A stretch of 16,584 nucleotides of DNA. Source: Chloroflexia bacterium. Its GTDB lineage: Bacteria > Chloroflexota > Chloroflexia > Thermomicrobiales > UBA6265. The notes under the pieces are model-generated. The model was given only the letters and a program-made list of their open reading frames with translations. It ran no database searches and had not been told where the DNA came from. Shown here one piece after another: positions 6,679 to 13,825 of the stretch. Position 1 is the first letter of the stretch. Every line of letters starts with the position of its first letter. The translations under genes were made by a program, and so were the position numbers. The stretch covers positions 1 to 16,584 of the forward strand of contig JAUIGA010000026.1 of NCBI GenBank assembly GCA_030430125.1, read 5' to 3'.

Positions 6679-7692
6679 CTACTCGTCGGTCAAGGTGGCG
6701 AGCTCCAGGGCAATCGCATCCGGGAGATCGGTCGCGATCAGGCCGAACGCGCCATAGCGCTGCTCGCCGCGCCGTGCCGCCCGTGGTCCGACATGAAGCG
6801 CGAGCGCCGCCGCATCGAACGGCTCCAGGCCCTGTGCCGCGAAGGCGCCGACCGTGCCGGCAAATACGTCGCCGGAGCCGGCCGTGGCGAGCGACACCGG
6901 CGCATCGTCGGCAACGACGGTGCGCTCGCCGTCGGAGGCGGCCGTATACCCGTATTTGAGCACCACGGTCTGGCCCCACTGCTTCGCCGCCGCCTCGACA
7001 CAGCCGATGGGATCGTCCGTCACGGCATCGGTATCCGCGTGCCCAAGCAGGCGCGCCATCTCGCCCGGATGCGGTGTCAGGATCATGCGACCTCGCGGCA
7101 CCTGCTGCCACCAGTCTTCCTGCTTCGCGAGCCAGTTGAGCGCGTCGGCGTCGGCGACAACGGTGGCGTCGTCGTTGGCGAACAGCGGCGCAGCCGTTGC
7201 CTGCGTCGCATCCCGCACCTGTGCCGCCGCTGCGAACCCGATCCCGGTCGCGGCGTTGTGGTGGCGATCCGACAGCCCGAACAGGGCCGCAAGCAGCGTG
7301 GTGGCGCCTTCGTCGTCTCCGAGGCCCGGACCCACGACGATTGCGCGAGATCGGGACATCGGCGGGGCGAGGTCATCGAGCGCGTGACGCACCCCGGCGA
7401 GCGATTCGGTGGAACCCAGCGGGATATGCGCAACCTCGGGGATGGCCGAAGCGATCGTGGCAATGACGCCGCGCGGGGCGGCAAGGTAGACGATGCCGGC
7501 ACCGGCGCGACCGGCCGCCCGGGCGCAGAGCTGGGCCGCGCCGGTATAGACCGATGACCCCGCGATGACCACCAACCCACCCACGTGCCATTTGTGGGTG
7601 CCGACGGAGCGCTGCGGCGCGATGACCTTGGCGAGGTCGGCATCCGCCCATTGTTGCCGGCCGATGAGCTCCGGTCTTATCTGGTCTGTCAT
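6679..7692 (-). CDS. nnrD: ADP-dependent NAD(P)H-hydrate dehydratase (YjeF C-terminal type)
   Basis: The 337-residue protein repairs hydrated NAD(P)H using ADP. The ribokinase-like fold is shown by GGLVVIAGSSVYTGAAQL near the N-terminus (38-55), GPGLG (121-125), DADALN (181-186), TPHPGEMARLLG (206-217) and AGSGDVFAG (271-279), whose Asp275 is the expected catalytic base. The N-terminal epimerase domain (NnrE) found fused in many bacteria is absent; the protein is dehydratase only. Between GPGLG and DADALN there is an unusually long segment (about 140-178, rich in Ala and His) compared with the short loop usual in the family. GAGGG lies 7 nt before the ATG. The neighbours acpS and alr commonly flank this gene in bacteria. 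Confidence 0.92.
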   Translation of the reverse strand: MTDQIRPELIGRQQWADADLAKVIAPQRSVGTHKWHVGGLVVIAGSSVYTGAAQLCARAAGRAGAGIVYLAAPRGVIATIASAIPEVAHIPLGSTESLAGVRHALDDLAPPMSRSRAIVVGPGLGDDEGATTLLAALFGLSDRHHNAATGIGFAAAAQVRDATQATAAPLFANDDATVVADADALNWLAKQEDWWQQVPRGRMILTPHPGEMARLLGHADTDAVTDDPIGCVEAAAKQWGQTVVLKYGYTAASDGERTVVADDAPVSLATAGSGDVFAGTVGAFAAQGLEPFDAAALALHVGPRAARRGEQRYGAFGLIATDLPDAIALELATLTDE

Positions 7693-7738
7693 GCGTGGTC
7701 CCTCTGCCGTATCAAGGTCGGTTTTCGGTCATTGTAAA

Positions 7739-7780
7739 GCGTAGATTGCAATGAACTGGCCGATAGCCAGGCGGCTACGC
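7739..7780 (-). terminator. Nested hairpin between acpS and nnrD
   Basis: The outer arms GCGTAG (7739-7744) and CTACGC (7775-7780) enclose a hairpin CTGGC (7756-7760)/GCCAG (7766-7770) with loop CGATA. On the minus strand it begins about 10 nt after the acpS stop and may end or attenuate transcription into nnrD. A -10-like TACAAT (minus strand, 7736-7731) lies just downstream with no convincing -35 box, so a weak nnrD promoter is possible. Confidence 0.35.
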
Positions 7781-7790
7781 CGTGATGTGG

Positions 7791-8285
7791 CTACATTTCC
7801 GACACTTCCCGGTCCGACCCGTGCGTTCCGACGACGAATGCCATCGCGTCGGTTCGCGAGTGTGTCAGCGAGACGCTGAAGTGGTTCAGCCCGAGCTCCC
7901 GGGCGCGTTCGGCTGCCTGCCCGTGCAGGATCAGCACCGGCTTGCCGCGACGATTGGGCAGCACCTCGATCTCGCGCCAGTGGATGCCGATGATGCCCGT
8001 GCCGAGCGCCTTGGAGGTCGCCTCCTTGGCGGCAAAGCGAGCCGCAAGCTCATTCACCCGGCCCCGGTAACGCTCGCGTTCCCGCTCGGTGTAGACACGG
8101 CGCAGGAAACGCTCGCCGAAATCGTCATACGACCGCTGGATCCGCGCGATCTCGATGATGTCCGTGCCCACGGCAACGGCCCCCTCGCTGTTCGGGTCGA
8201 ACACCGGCGTGTACCAGCCTGGCCCGTCCCGCTGTTCCAATTCGGGTTCGCGCCACGGTGGTCGTCGTCGCTTCGACGTGCTCAT
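7791..8285 (-). CDS. acpS: Holo-[acyl-carrier-protein] synthase
   Basis: This enzyme transfers phosphopantetheine from CoA to a serine of ACP, so it serves fatty acid synthesis. The family signatures are AVGTDIIEIARI with metal-binding Asp42, RFAAKEATSKALGTG with Glu88, and the C-terminal FSVSLTHSRTDAMAFVV segment. From the ATG at 8285 the protein has 164 residues, about 40 more than usual. The extra N-terminus is basic and Pro-rich (MSTSKRRRPPW...) and looks disordered. I chose this start because it overlaps the tgt stop codon as ATGA and follows GGGAGG. The GTG at 8171 would give 126 residues, the normal family size, and is preceded by AGGGG about 8 nt upstream, so it is a serious alternative. 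Confidence 0.92.
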   Translation of the reverse strand: MSTSKRRRPPWREPELEQRDGPGWYTPVFDPNSEGAVAVGTDIIEIARIQRSYDDFGERFLRRVYTERERERYRGRVNELAARFAAKEATSKALGTGIIGIHWREIEVLPNRRGKPVLILHGQAAERARELGLNHFSVSLTHSRTDAMAFVVGTHGSDREVSEM

Positions 8286-9544
8286 TCCTGGTCTCCCTCC
8301 CTGGACGATGCCGCTGATCGCGACGGCAGCGGCGCCGGTGCCTGGCCACCCACAGGCCGGTAGCGATCGAGAAACGCGGCGGCCTTTCCGGCGAACGTGC
8401 CGTCCTCGATCGCGTGACGGATGTCGATCATGACGCGCGCGAGGAAGCGGAGGTTGTGTTCGGACGCGAGCCGAAGCCCGAGTATCTCGTTGGCGCGGAA
8501 CAGGTGGTGCAGGTAGGCGGCCGTGAACTGGGTGCAGGCGCGGCAGTCGCAGGTTTCGTCGACCGGGCGGTGCTCGTGACGCCAGCTCGCATTGGAGATG
8601 GTGATGCGCCCGTCCGGTGTGAACATGCCGGCATTGCGCGCCAGCCGGGTCGGGAGGACGCAATCGAACATGTCGATGCCGCGCGCGACCCCGTGCCAGA
8701 GATCTTCCGGTGAGCCGACACCCATCAGGTAGCGTGGCCGCTCGCGCGGCAGGTACGGCGTCGAGGCTTCCAGCATCTCGTGCATCACCGGCTTTGGCTC
8801 ACCGACACTGAGGCCGCCGACGGCACAGCCGGCGACATCCATGCCGGCGAGACGCCGAGCGTGCTCTCGCCGAAGGTCCGGTTCCATGCCACCCTGCTGG
8901 ATGCCGAACAGAACCGAGGCTGAGCCAGCCATTTGTTGCTCGGCGAGGGCAGCGATCGCCCGTTCCAGCCATCGCGACGAGCGTTCGGTGGCGTCCTGGA
9001 TCGCGGCCCGCTCCGCCGGCAGCCCGAGGACGTGGTCGAGCTGCATCATGATGTCGGACCCGAAGGCGAGCTGCAGCTCCACCACGTTTTCCGGGGTCAT
9101 CGTCCAGCGGGAGCCGTCGATGTGTGATGCGAAGGTGACACCGTGCTCGGTGACCGTGTTCTGGTCCGACAGGCTGAACACCTGGAAGCCACCGCTGTCG
9201 GTGAGGATGGGGCCATCCCAGTGCATGAACCGGTGGAGACCACCGGCGTCGCGCAGGATGTTCACGCCGGGGCGGAGCATGAGGTGATAGGTGTTCGCGA
9301 GGATGATCTCGGCGCCGGTGGCGCGGACTTCGTCTGGGTGGAGCGTCTTGACCGTGGCCTGGGTGCCCACCGGCATGAACACCGGGGTCTCGATGGTGCC
9401 GCGAGACGTGGCGATGCGGCCGCGCCGCGCCCATGTCGATGCGTCTTCGCGCAGGAGGTCGAACCGAAACTGCCTGTGCACCGCCTGGCTGCTCGCCAGC
9501 GGCGGCGCATCCACCGGGGCCGCGATTCCGTGCGAGTGCGTCAT
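8282..9544 (-). CDS. tgt: Queuine/preQ1 tRNA-guanine transglycosylase
   Basis: The 420-residue enzyme exchanges guanine 34 of GUN-anticodon tRNAs for preQ1, the first tRNA-bound step to queuosine. It has TPVFMPVGTQATVK (53-66), the substrate-binding DSGGFQVFSL (116-125) with Asp116, GIQQGG (214-219), GGLSVGEP (243-250), MGVGSPED (274-281) and the nucleophile Asp294 in FDCVLPTR (293-300). The zinc site is complete: Cys332, Cys334 and Cys337 in CDCRAC plus His363 in SEHNLRF. About 20 variable residues precede the domain and about 25 follow it. The gene starts 5 nt after the tatA stop and its stop overlaps the acpS start by 4 nt, so the three genes are probably co-transcribed. No queuosine synthesis genes (queC-F) are in the window. 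Confidence 0.97.
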   Translation of the reverse strand: MTHSHGIAAPVDAPPLASSQAVHRQFRFDLLREDASTWARRGRIATSRGTIETPVFMPVGTQATVKTLHPDEVRATGAEIILANTYHLMLRPGVNILRDAGGLHRFMHWDGPILTDSGGFQVFSLSDQNTVTEHGVTFASHIDGSRWTMTPENVVELQLAFGSDIMMQLDHVLGLPAERAAIQDATERSSRWLERAIAALAEQQMAGSASVLFGIQQGGMEPDLRREHARRLAGMDVAGCAVGGLSVGEPKPVMHEMLEASTPYLPRERPRYLMGVGSPEDLWHGVARGIDMFDCVLPTRLARNAGMFTPDGRITISNASWRHEHRPVDETCDCRACTQFTAAYLHHLFRANEILGLRLASEHNLRFLARVMIDIRHAIEDGTFAGKAAAFLDRYRPVGGQAPAPLPSRSAASSREGDQE

Positions 9545-9549
9545 ATGAC

Positions 9550-10293
9550 TCAGGAAGCGCGTTGGGCGTATCCGGCTCGCTGGCGACGCTGCCGCGCCCG
9601 CACAAGCGGATCGTTGGGATCGATGACCACGTTTGCGTCGCTGGTGCCGTTGCTGCCCGGGGTGGATGGCTCGTCCACCGGCGCGGCAGGGAGTTGTCGT
9701 GGCGTGGCGTCACCGAACGCCGCTACGGTCGCCCGTCGCTCGCGTCGCTCGCGCTTCGGCGCGGCGGGTTCGAACAGCGAGACCGCCGCGGTCGGATCCT
9801 CGCGGGTGCCCTGCTTCGGCGCGGCGGGCGCCGCCGCCTTGCTTGTGGTGCCGGATGCCTTTGCACTGGTCGATGTGGACGACGTCGAGGTCGATGCGCT
9901 CTTCGCCGCGGAGGTCTTGCGGCCTGTTGCGCTGGTCGAGCCCGTGGTGCCGGTCTTCTTCTTCGCGGTGGTGGAGCTCGACGAGCGCTTGCTCGCTGTG
10001 GTGGACTTGGATGCGGTCGACTTCTTGCCGACGCCGAGATCCTTCTGGACACCCTTCGAGACCGAGCTGACCTGGTTGCTCACCGCGCCGACTTCCTTCT
10101 GGAAGTCACCGGTGACTTTCTTGGCCTCAGCCACGGTCTTCTCGAACTCGCCGGACATCTCGGCGGTCATCCTGCGAAAATCGCGGATCATCTTGCCGGC
10201 CTGCCCCATCATCTCCGGGAGCTTCTCGGGTCCGAAGATCAGGAGGGCGACCACGGCAATGATGCCCATCTCCATCGGTCCAATACCGAACAT
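9550..10293 (-). CDS. tatA: Sec-independent translocase protein TatA/TatB with long low-complexity tail
   Basis: The 247-residue protein belongs to the pore or receptor component of the twin-arginine export system. It has a short N-terminus (MFGIGPMEMG), one transmembrane helix (about 8-20), the FGPEKLPEM hinge (20-28) and an amphipathic helix (about 29-60). Residues 61-88 continue as a charged helix. Residues 88-160 are almost only Ser, Thr, Lys, Ala and Gly. Residues 177-192 are Arg/Glu-rich (KRERRERR), and the end is again basic (RARQRRQRAGYAQRAS). Typical TatA has 60-90 residues and TatB about 140-170, so the tail is exceptional. The hinge with Pro fits either TatA or TatB; no tatC is present to decide. 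AAAGG lies 7 nt before the ATG. The gene is first in a minus-strand run and divergent from pth. Confidence 0.88.
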   Translation of the reverse strand: MFGIGPMEMGIIAVVALLIFGPEKLPEMMGQAGKMIRDFRRMTAEMSGEFEKTVAEAKKVTGDFQKEVGAVSNQVSSVSKGVQKDLGVGKKSTASKSTTASKRSSSSTTAKKKTGTTGSTSATGRKTSAAKSASTSTSSTSTSAKASGTTSKAAAPAAPKQGTREDPTAAVSLFEPAAPKRERRERRATVAAFGDATPRQLPAAPVDEPSTPGSNGTSDANVVIDPNDPLVRARQRRQRAGYAQRAS

Positions 10294-10333
10294 GACCAAC
10301 CTTTCACAGACGCGCCGACTTGCCACGATACCG

Positions 10334-10367
10334 GTGCCGCCAGATGCTATGTGCTGGCTCGTGGCAC
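10334..10367. promoter_or_regulatory. Hairpin in the tatA-pth divergent region
   Basis: GTGCC-GCCAG (10334-10343) pairs with CTGGC (10354-10358) and GGCAC (10363-10367) around ATGCTATGTG, with a 4-nt bulge. It lies in the 114-bp region that must hold both divergent promoters. A TATACT on the minus strand just upstream of the pth ribosome site may be a tatA -10 box, but its -35 partner is poor. The role is inferred from position only. Confidence 0.3.
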
Positions 10368-10407
10368 AATGTCTGGTCGAAAGTATAGCCCAGCGGAGGA
10401 CGGCAAT

Positions 10408-11076
10408 ATGCTCTCCTGGCTCACACAGCGCCTGCGTCCGGGCGCCGACGATACGATTGAGGATACCCCCGACATGCCATCCGGCGCGCACATCATCATC
10501 GGTCTGGGCAATCCCGGCCGAAACTATGCCAAAACCCGGCACAACATCGGGTTCATGGTCGTGGACGAGCTGGCGCGCCGGGGCGGCGACGGCACGAACC
10601 GCAAGCGATTTCGGTCCGAGTTGTACGAAACGCGGCTGGCGACTGGAAAGACGATCCTGGTCAAGCCGCAAACCTATATGAACGAGAGCGGTCATGCCGT
10701 ACGCGAGGTGCTCGGCTGGTACCGGGTCGACACCGAGCAGGCCATCGTTCTCGTGGACGATCTGGACCTGCCGTTTGGGCAGCTCCGCATCCGGCAGCGA
10801 GGCAGCGCCGGCGGGCACAACGGGCTGCGGTCGATCATCGGCCAGCTTGGATCCGATGCGTTCCCGCGGCTGCGGATCGGTATCGGTCGCGGACCGAACC
10901 AGGCGAAGGCGCATGTGTTGTCCCATTTCGCGCCCGAAGAGCAGCAGTCGCTGCCACAGGTCATCGACGCCGCCGCGGATGCCGTCGAGTTGTGGATGGC
11001 CGAGGGTATTGTGACGGCGATGAATCAGGTCAATGGCCGGGCATCGGTCTTGCCGGAGCCCGCGCAGGAAACATGA
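10408..11076 (+). CDS. pth: Peptidyl-tRNA hydrolase
   Basis: This cytoplasmic esterase frees tRNA from drop-off peptidyl-tRNA. All catalytic and binding residues are present: Asn35 in IGLGNPG, catalytic His45 in KTRHNIGF, Asn92 in KPQTYMNESG, Asp117 in the VDDLDLPFG block and Asn138 in AGGHNGLRSI. The C-terminal FPRLRIGIGRGP and AKAHVLSHF segments also fit. The start at 10408 follows GCGGAGG and makes a 222-residue protein with about 25 extra N-terminal residues. The alternative ATG at 10474 gives the usual length of about 200 but lacks a ribosome site. The first gene of a plus-strand run, it is divergent from tatA. Confidence 0.96.
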   Translation: MLSWLTQRLRPGADDTIEDTPDMPSGAHIIIGLGNPGRNYAKTRHNIGFMVVDELARRGGDGTNRKRFRSELYETRLATGKTILVKPQTYMNESGHAVREVLGWYRVDTEQAIVLVDDLDLPFGQLRIRQRGSAGGHNGLRSIIGQLGSDAFPRLRIGIGRGPNQAKAHVLSHFAPEEQQSLPQVIDAAADAVELWMAEGIVTAMNQVNGRASVLPEPAQET

Positions 11077-11149
11077 CAGGAAGCAATGGAAGTGCCAGTA
11101 TCCTGGGGATGCTGACGACATGGCACGAGTGGATGGGAACGCGAGAGAC

Positions 11150-12010
11150 ATGACTGGGATTTCGAAGGTCGGTGTCATCGGCGCTGGCACGATGGGCGCG
11201 GGTATCGCGCAGGTTGCCGCGCAGGGCGGGATGGATGTGGTGCTCATCGACACCACCGATGAGTTTGTCCAGCGCGGCGTGAGCCGGATCGAATCGGGGT
11301 TGCGGCGGCTCGTCGACAAGGGACGGATCGACGCTAACGCGCGCGACTCGGTGATCGCTCGCATCGCGCCGGGAACCGACCTGGAGCTGATCGCCGAGGT
11401 GGACCTGGTCGTCGAGGCGGTTATCGAGTCTTTTGACGCCAAGGCGGCCGTGTTCCGCGACGTTTCCGATGTGGTCGGATCGTCGACAATCCTCGCCACC
11501 AACACGTCGTCGATCTCCATCACGGCCCTGGCGGGTACCGTGCCACACCCGGAGCAATTCGTCGGGATGCACTTCTTCAATCCCGTCCCGGTGATGAAGC
11601 TGGTCGAGGTTGTGCGAGGGCTCCAGACCGACGACAGGACGGCCGCGATCGTCCACGACGCCGCGACACGGCTGGGCAAGACCCCGGTGACCGTCGCCGA
11701 CATTCCCGGTTTCGCCGCCAACCGAATCCTGATGCCGATGATCAACGAGGCGATCTTCGCGTTGTCGGAAGGGGTTGCCTCGGCGGACGACATCGACACG
11801 GTGATGACGCTCGGCGCATCGCACCCAATGGGACCGCTGGCGCTGGCCGACCTGATCGGGCTCGATGTCTGCCTGCACATCATGGAGGTGCTGCACGGGG
11901 ATTTCGGGGATAGCAAATATCGTCCCGCGCCACTGCTGCGTCAGATGGTCGCGGCGGGTCGCCTCGGCCGCAAGACCGGCCAGGGGTTCCACCAGTACGA
12001 GGATGCATAG
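11150..12010 (+). CDS. hbd: 3-hydroxyacyl-CoA (3-hydroxybutyryl-CoA) dehydrogenase
   Basis: The 286-residue enzyme oxidises 3-hydroxyacyl-CoA to 3-oxoacyl-CoA with NAD(P). A Rossmann domain opens with VGVIGAGTMGAGIAQ (7-21), and the acidic Asp34 at the end of beta-2 favours NAD. The catalytic residues expected for the family are Ser120 in NTSSISI, His141 in GMHFFNP, Glu153 in KLVEVV and Asn191 in GFAANRI. The C-terminal dimerisation domain is complete (SHPMGPLALADLIGLD, GRKTGQGFHQY). The length is standard for the single-domain enzyme, not for a FadB fusion. The start at 11150 gives the family N-terminus; an in-frame ATG at 11120 would add ten residues, and neither has a strong ribosome site. 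Its neighbours suggest acyl-CoA metabolism such as butyrate, polyhydroxybutyrate or a B12-dependent route. Confidence 0.94.
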   Translation: MTGISKVGVIGAGTMGAGIAQVAAQGGMDVVLIDTTDEFVQRGVSRIESGLRRLVDKGRIDANARDSVIARIAPGTDLELIAEVDLVVEAVIESFDAKAAVFRDVSDVVGSSTILATNTSSISITALAGTVPHPEQFVGMHFFNPVPVMKLVEVVRGLQTDDRTAAIVHDAATRLGKTPVTVADIPGFAANRILMPMINEAIFALSEGVASADDIDTVMTLGASHPMGPLALADLIGLDVCLHIMEVLHGDFGDSKYRPAPLLRQMVAAGRLGRKTGQGFHQYEDA

Positions 12011-12024
12011 GGACTGACCCAGCG

Positions 12025-12068
12025 TCGATCCGCATCGATACCTGCCTCGCCTGGACGCAAGGCGGGCA
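12025..12068 (+). other. Short hairpins between the dehydrogenase and the B12-binding gene
   Basis: TCGAT (12025-12029) pairs with ATCGA (12034-12038) around CCGC. CGCC (12048-12051) pairs with GGCG (12061-12064) inside a weaker extended stem. They occupy the 100-bp gap and could separate transcripts, but there is no U-tract. No cobalamin riboswitch features were recognised. Confidence 0.25.
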
Positions 12069-12110
12069 CAAGACGTCGCGATGGCGAGATATCCGGGAGA
12101 GAGCCTCACC

Positions 12111-12527
12111 ATGAAGCAGCCGGTGCGCATCCTCGTAGCCAAACCGGGACTCGACGGCCATGACCGGGGCGCCAAGGTCATGGCTCGCGCATTTCGCGAT
12201 GCCGGGTTCGAAGTGATCTACACCGGGCTGTTCCAGACACCGGAGATGATCGCCAACGCGGCGTTGCAGGAAGACGTCGACGTCGTGGGACTCAGCATTC
12301 TCTCCGGCGCGCACATGTCGCTGTTCCCGCCAATTATCGAGGCGTTGCGCCAGGTCGGCCGCGACGATGCGCTGGTGATCGCGGGAGGGACGATTCCGGC
12401 GACCGACATTCCCCGGATTCGCGAGATGGGCATTGCCGAGGTGTTCGGGCCGGGTACGCGGCTGCAGGATGCGATCCAGTTCGTGCGAGAGCGTACGGGA
12501 GCTGACGACCCGGAGGGTTCGACCTGA
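12111..12527 (+). CDS. Stand-alone cobalamin (B12)-binding protein, mutase small-domain type
   Basis: The 138-residue protein is a single B12-binding Rossmann-like domain of the methylmalonyl-CoA mutase C-terminal type. The signature DxHxxG is present as DGHDRG (15-20), with His17 the expected lower cobalt ligand. It is followed by GLSILSG (60-66, the SxL element), GG at 92-93 and FGPGTRLQD (112-120). The N-terminal RILVAKPGLDGHDRGAKV is typical of mutase small subunits (McmB, IcmB, HcmB-like). GGGAGAGAG lies 7 nt before the ATG. The stop overlaps the meaB start as TGATG. The large catalytic subunit (mutase TIM barrel) is not in this window, so it must be encoded elsewhere; which acyl-CoA is isomerised (methylmalonyl, isobutyryl, 2-hydroxyisobutyryl or ethylmalonyl) cannot be told. 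Confidence 0.93.
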   Translation: MKQPVRILVAKPGLDGHDRGAKVMARAFRDAGFEVIYTGLFQTPEMIANAALQEDVDVVGLSILSGAHMSLFPPIIEALRQVGRDDALVIAGGTIPATDIPRIREMGIAEVFGPGTRLQDAIQFVRERTGADDPEGST

Positions 12528-13495
12528 TGCCACGGAGCGCATCGCCGGAAACCCTGGCCACGGGTGTCATCGGTGGTGACACCGCCTCGATCGCCCGGTC
12601 GATCACCGCGATCGAGAACGATGCGCCGGCGGGCCGCGAGGTGCTGGATCGCATCTTCCCGCACACCGGCGCGGCGCACATTATCGGGGTGACCGGGCCG
12701 CCGGGCTCGGGCAAGTCCTCCCTGGTGAACGAGATCATTCGCGAGACGCGAGGCAGGGGAAAGAAGATCGCGGTGCTGGCCATCGACCCCTCCTCCCCCA
12801 TCACCGGTGGCGCGACGCTCGGCGACCGCATCCGCATGCTGGAGTGGCACGCCGACCCTGGCGTCTTCGTTCGCAGCATGGCGTCACGCCGGTTCGGCGG
12901 CGGGCTGGCGCAACACACGCTCACCGTCGCGCATGTGTTCGATGCGGCCGGGTTCGACCCGATCGTCATCGAGACGGTCGGGACCGGACAGGACGAGGTC
13001 GCGATCGCCGCTCTCGCCCATTCGACCGTGCTGGTGCAGGTGCCGGGCATGGGCGACAGCGTCCAGACGCTCAAGGCGGGTTCGCTGGAGATCGGCGATG
13101 TGATCGCGGTGTCGAAGGGCGACCGTCCGGAGGCGCAGGCGCTGGCGCGGGATTTGCGCCGGCTGCAGACGCTCGTCGACGACATGGACGGGTTGATGCA
13201 CGGTTGGCGCACGAAGGTGGTGACCACCAGCGCGACCGAGCGGACCGGGATCGACACCTTGCTTGCGGCGCTGGCGGAGCATCGGGCGTGGTTACGGGAC
13301 AGCGAAGAATGGGAGCTCCGCACACGACGCATGCTCGGGACCGAGATCGCCTCGCGGGTGCAACAGCGACTGTTGGCAGATGTGGTTGCGGCGTCGGAGT
13401 CTACCGGCGACGTGATCGAGCAGGTGGTGGCCCGCTCGGTGAGCCCCCTCGCCGCCGCCGATCGCATGCTGGAGCGTCTGCGGTCGCGACGGTAG
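12527..13495 (+). CDS. meaB: Methylmalonyl-CoA mutase-associated GTPase MeaB (ArgK type)
   Basis: The 322-residue G-protein chaperone guards loading and reactivation of the B12 cofactor on an acyl-CoA mutase. The P-loop GPPGSGKS (57-64), IDPSSP (86-91), GDRIRM (99-104), FVRSMASRRFGGGLA (114-128, the switch region), ETVGTGQDEV (149-158) and VPGMGDSVQTLKAG (172-185) fit the family. Two family blocks are changed: ETVGVGQSE is read as ETVGTGQDE, and the guanine-binding NKAD is SKGD (196-199). The C-terminal helices, which mediate dimerisation, are intact. Its start lies on the last base of the B12 gene's stop (TGATG), so the two are translationally coupled. No mutase subunit is adjacent besides the B12 domain, so this is a mutase accessory pair. 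Confidence 0.93.
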   Translation: MPRSASPETLATGVIGGDTASIARSITAIENDAPAGREVLDRIFPHTGAAHIIGVTGPPGSGKSSLVNEIIRETRGRGKKIAVLAIDPSSPITGGATLGDRIRMLEWHADPGVFVRSMASRRFGGGLAQHTLTVAHVFDAAGFDPIVIETVGTGQDEVAIAALAHSTVLVQVPGMGDSVQTLKAGSLEIGDVIAVSKGDRPEAQALARDLRRLQTLVDDMDGLMHGWRTKVVTTSATERTGIDTLLAALAEHRAWLRDSEEWELRTRRMLGTEIASRVQQRLLADVVAASESTGDVIEQVVARSVSPLAAADRMLERLRSRR

Positions 13496-13538
13496 ACTGC
13501 GCTACGTTGCCTGGGCATCGCTGTAGGCAATCCGGGGG

Positions 13539-13576
13539 ATCCCTCGACTGCGCGGCTTCGCCGCCCCGCTCGGGAT
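13539..13576. repeat. REP-like hairpin unit
   Basis: ATCCC (13539-13543) pairs with GGGAT (13572-13576) and GCGGC (13552-13556) with GCCGC (13560-13564) around a TTC loop. The arrangement CCCTCGACTGCG...CGCTCGGGAT is familiar from dispersed intergenic repeats in high-GC genomes. It begins 44 nt after the meaB stop and may also act as its terminator. Copies elsewhere in the genome are predicted but not seen. Confidence 0.5.
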
Positions 13577-13617
13577 GTCATACCGAATCCGTGCGAACCG
13601 TTGGCGAACCCAGAATC

Positions 13618-13698
13618 CGTACGGGCGGCTACTTCGCTACGCTCTGCACAGGCTCTTGTGGCCGCCCTCGGGGCGGGGACACGCGACCCGCCCGTACG
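13618..13698. repeat. 81-bp inverted repeat with internal hairpin
   Basis: CGTACGGGCGG (13618-13628) and CCGCCCGTACG (13688-13698) are perfect 11-bp inverted arms. Inside lies CGCCC-TCG-GGGCG (13663-13675). The segment could fold into a branched structure of about 80 nt and looks like a second dispersed repeat unit. Confidence 0.5.
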
Positions 13699-13825
13699 TG
13701 AAAGCGCGAAGTCTCCACCCGGACTTGGGATGACATGCAATTCGTTGGATTCTGTCGATCGAGGCGTGATACGGACGATGTATCGGTGTATCCGGCGTCA
13801 GGCACCCGGAGGGATCCGAACCAGC

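Larger units (their letters stand above)
13496..13825. other. 330-bp gap between convergent genes, made of GC-rich inverted repeats
   Basis: No gene is recognised. The gap contains the hairpin at 13539-13576 and the larger inverted repeat at 13618-13698. Two related tags, CTCGGGATGTCAT (13570-13582) and CTTGGGATGACAT (about 13724-13736), are of the kind found at the ends of dispersed intergenic repeats. Open frames here on both strands are low-complexity shadows of these repeats. Confidence 0.6.

Noticed and set aside
6085..7557. Long plus-strand open frame of 490 codons
   Set aside because: It runs antisense across the CBS gene and nnrD, both of which have conserved motifs, and has no recognisable domain of its own.
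9800..10030. Repetitive Ser/Thr/Lys codons that look like a minisatellite or CRISPR array
   Set aside because: There is no regular repeat-spacer unit. The pattern follows from the low-complexity tail of TatA.
10294..11916. Minus-strand open frame upstream of and in frame with tatA
   Set aside because: It extends tatA backward through pth and the dehydrogenase in antisense. The true start at 10293 has a ribosome site and the canonical MFGIG opening.
12334..13740. Minus-strand open frame of 468 codons across meaB
   Set aside because: It is antisense to meaB, and its first residues come from the intergenic repeats at 13.5-13.7 kb.
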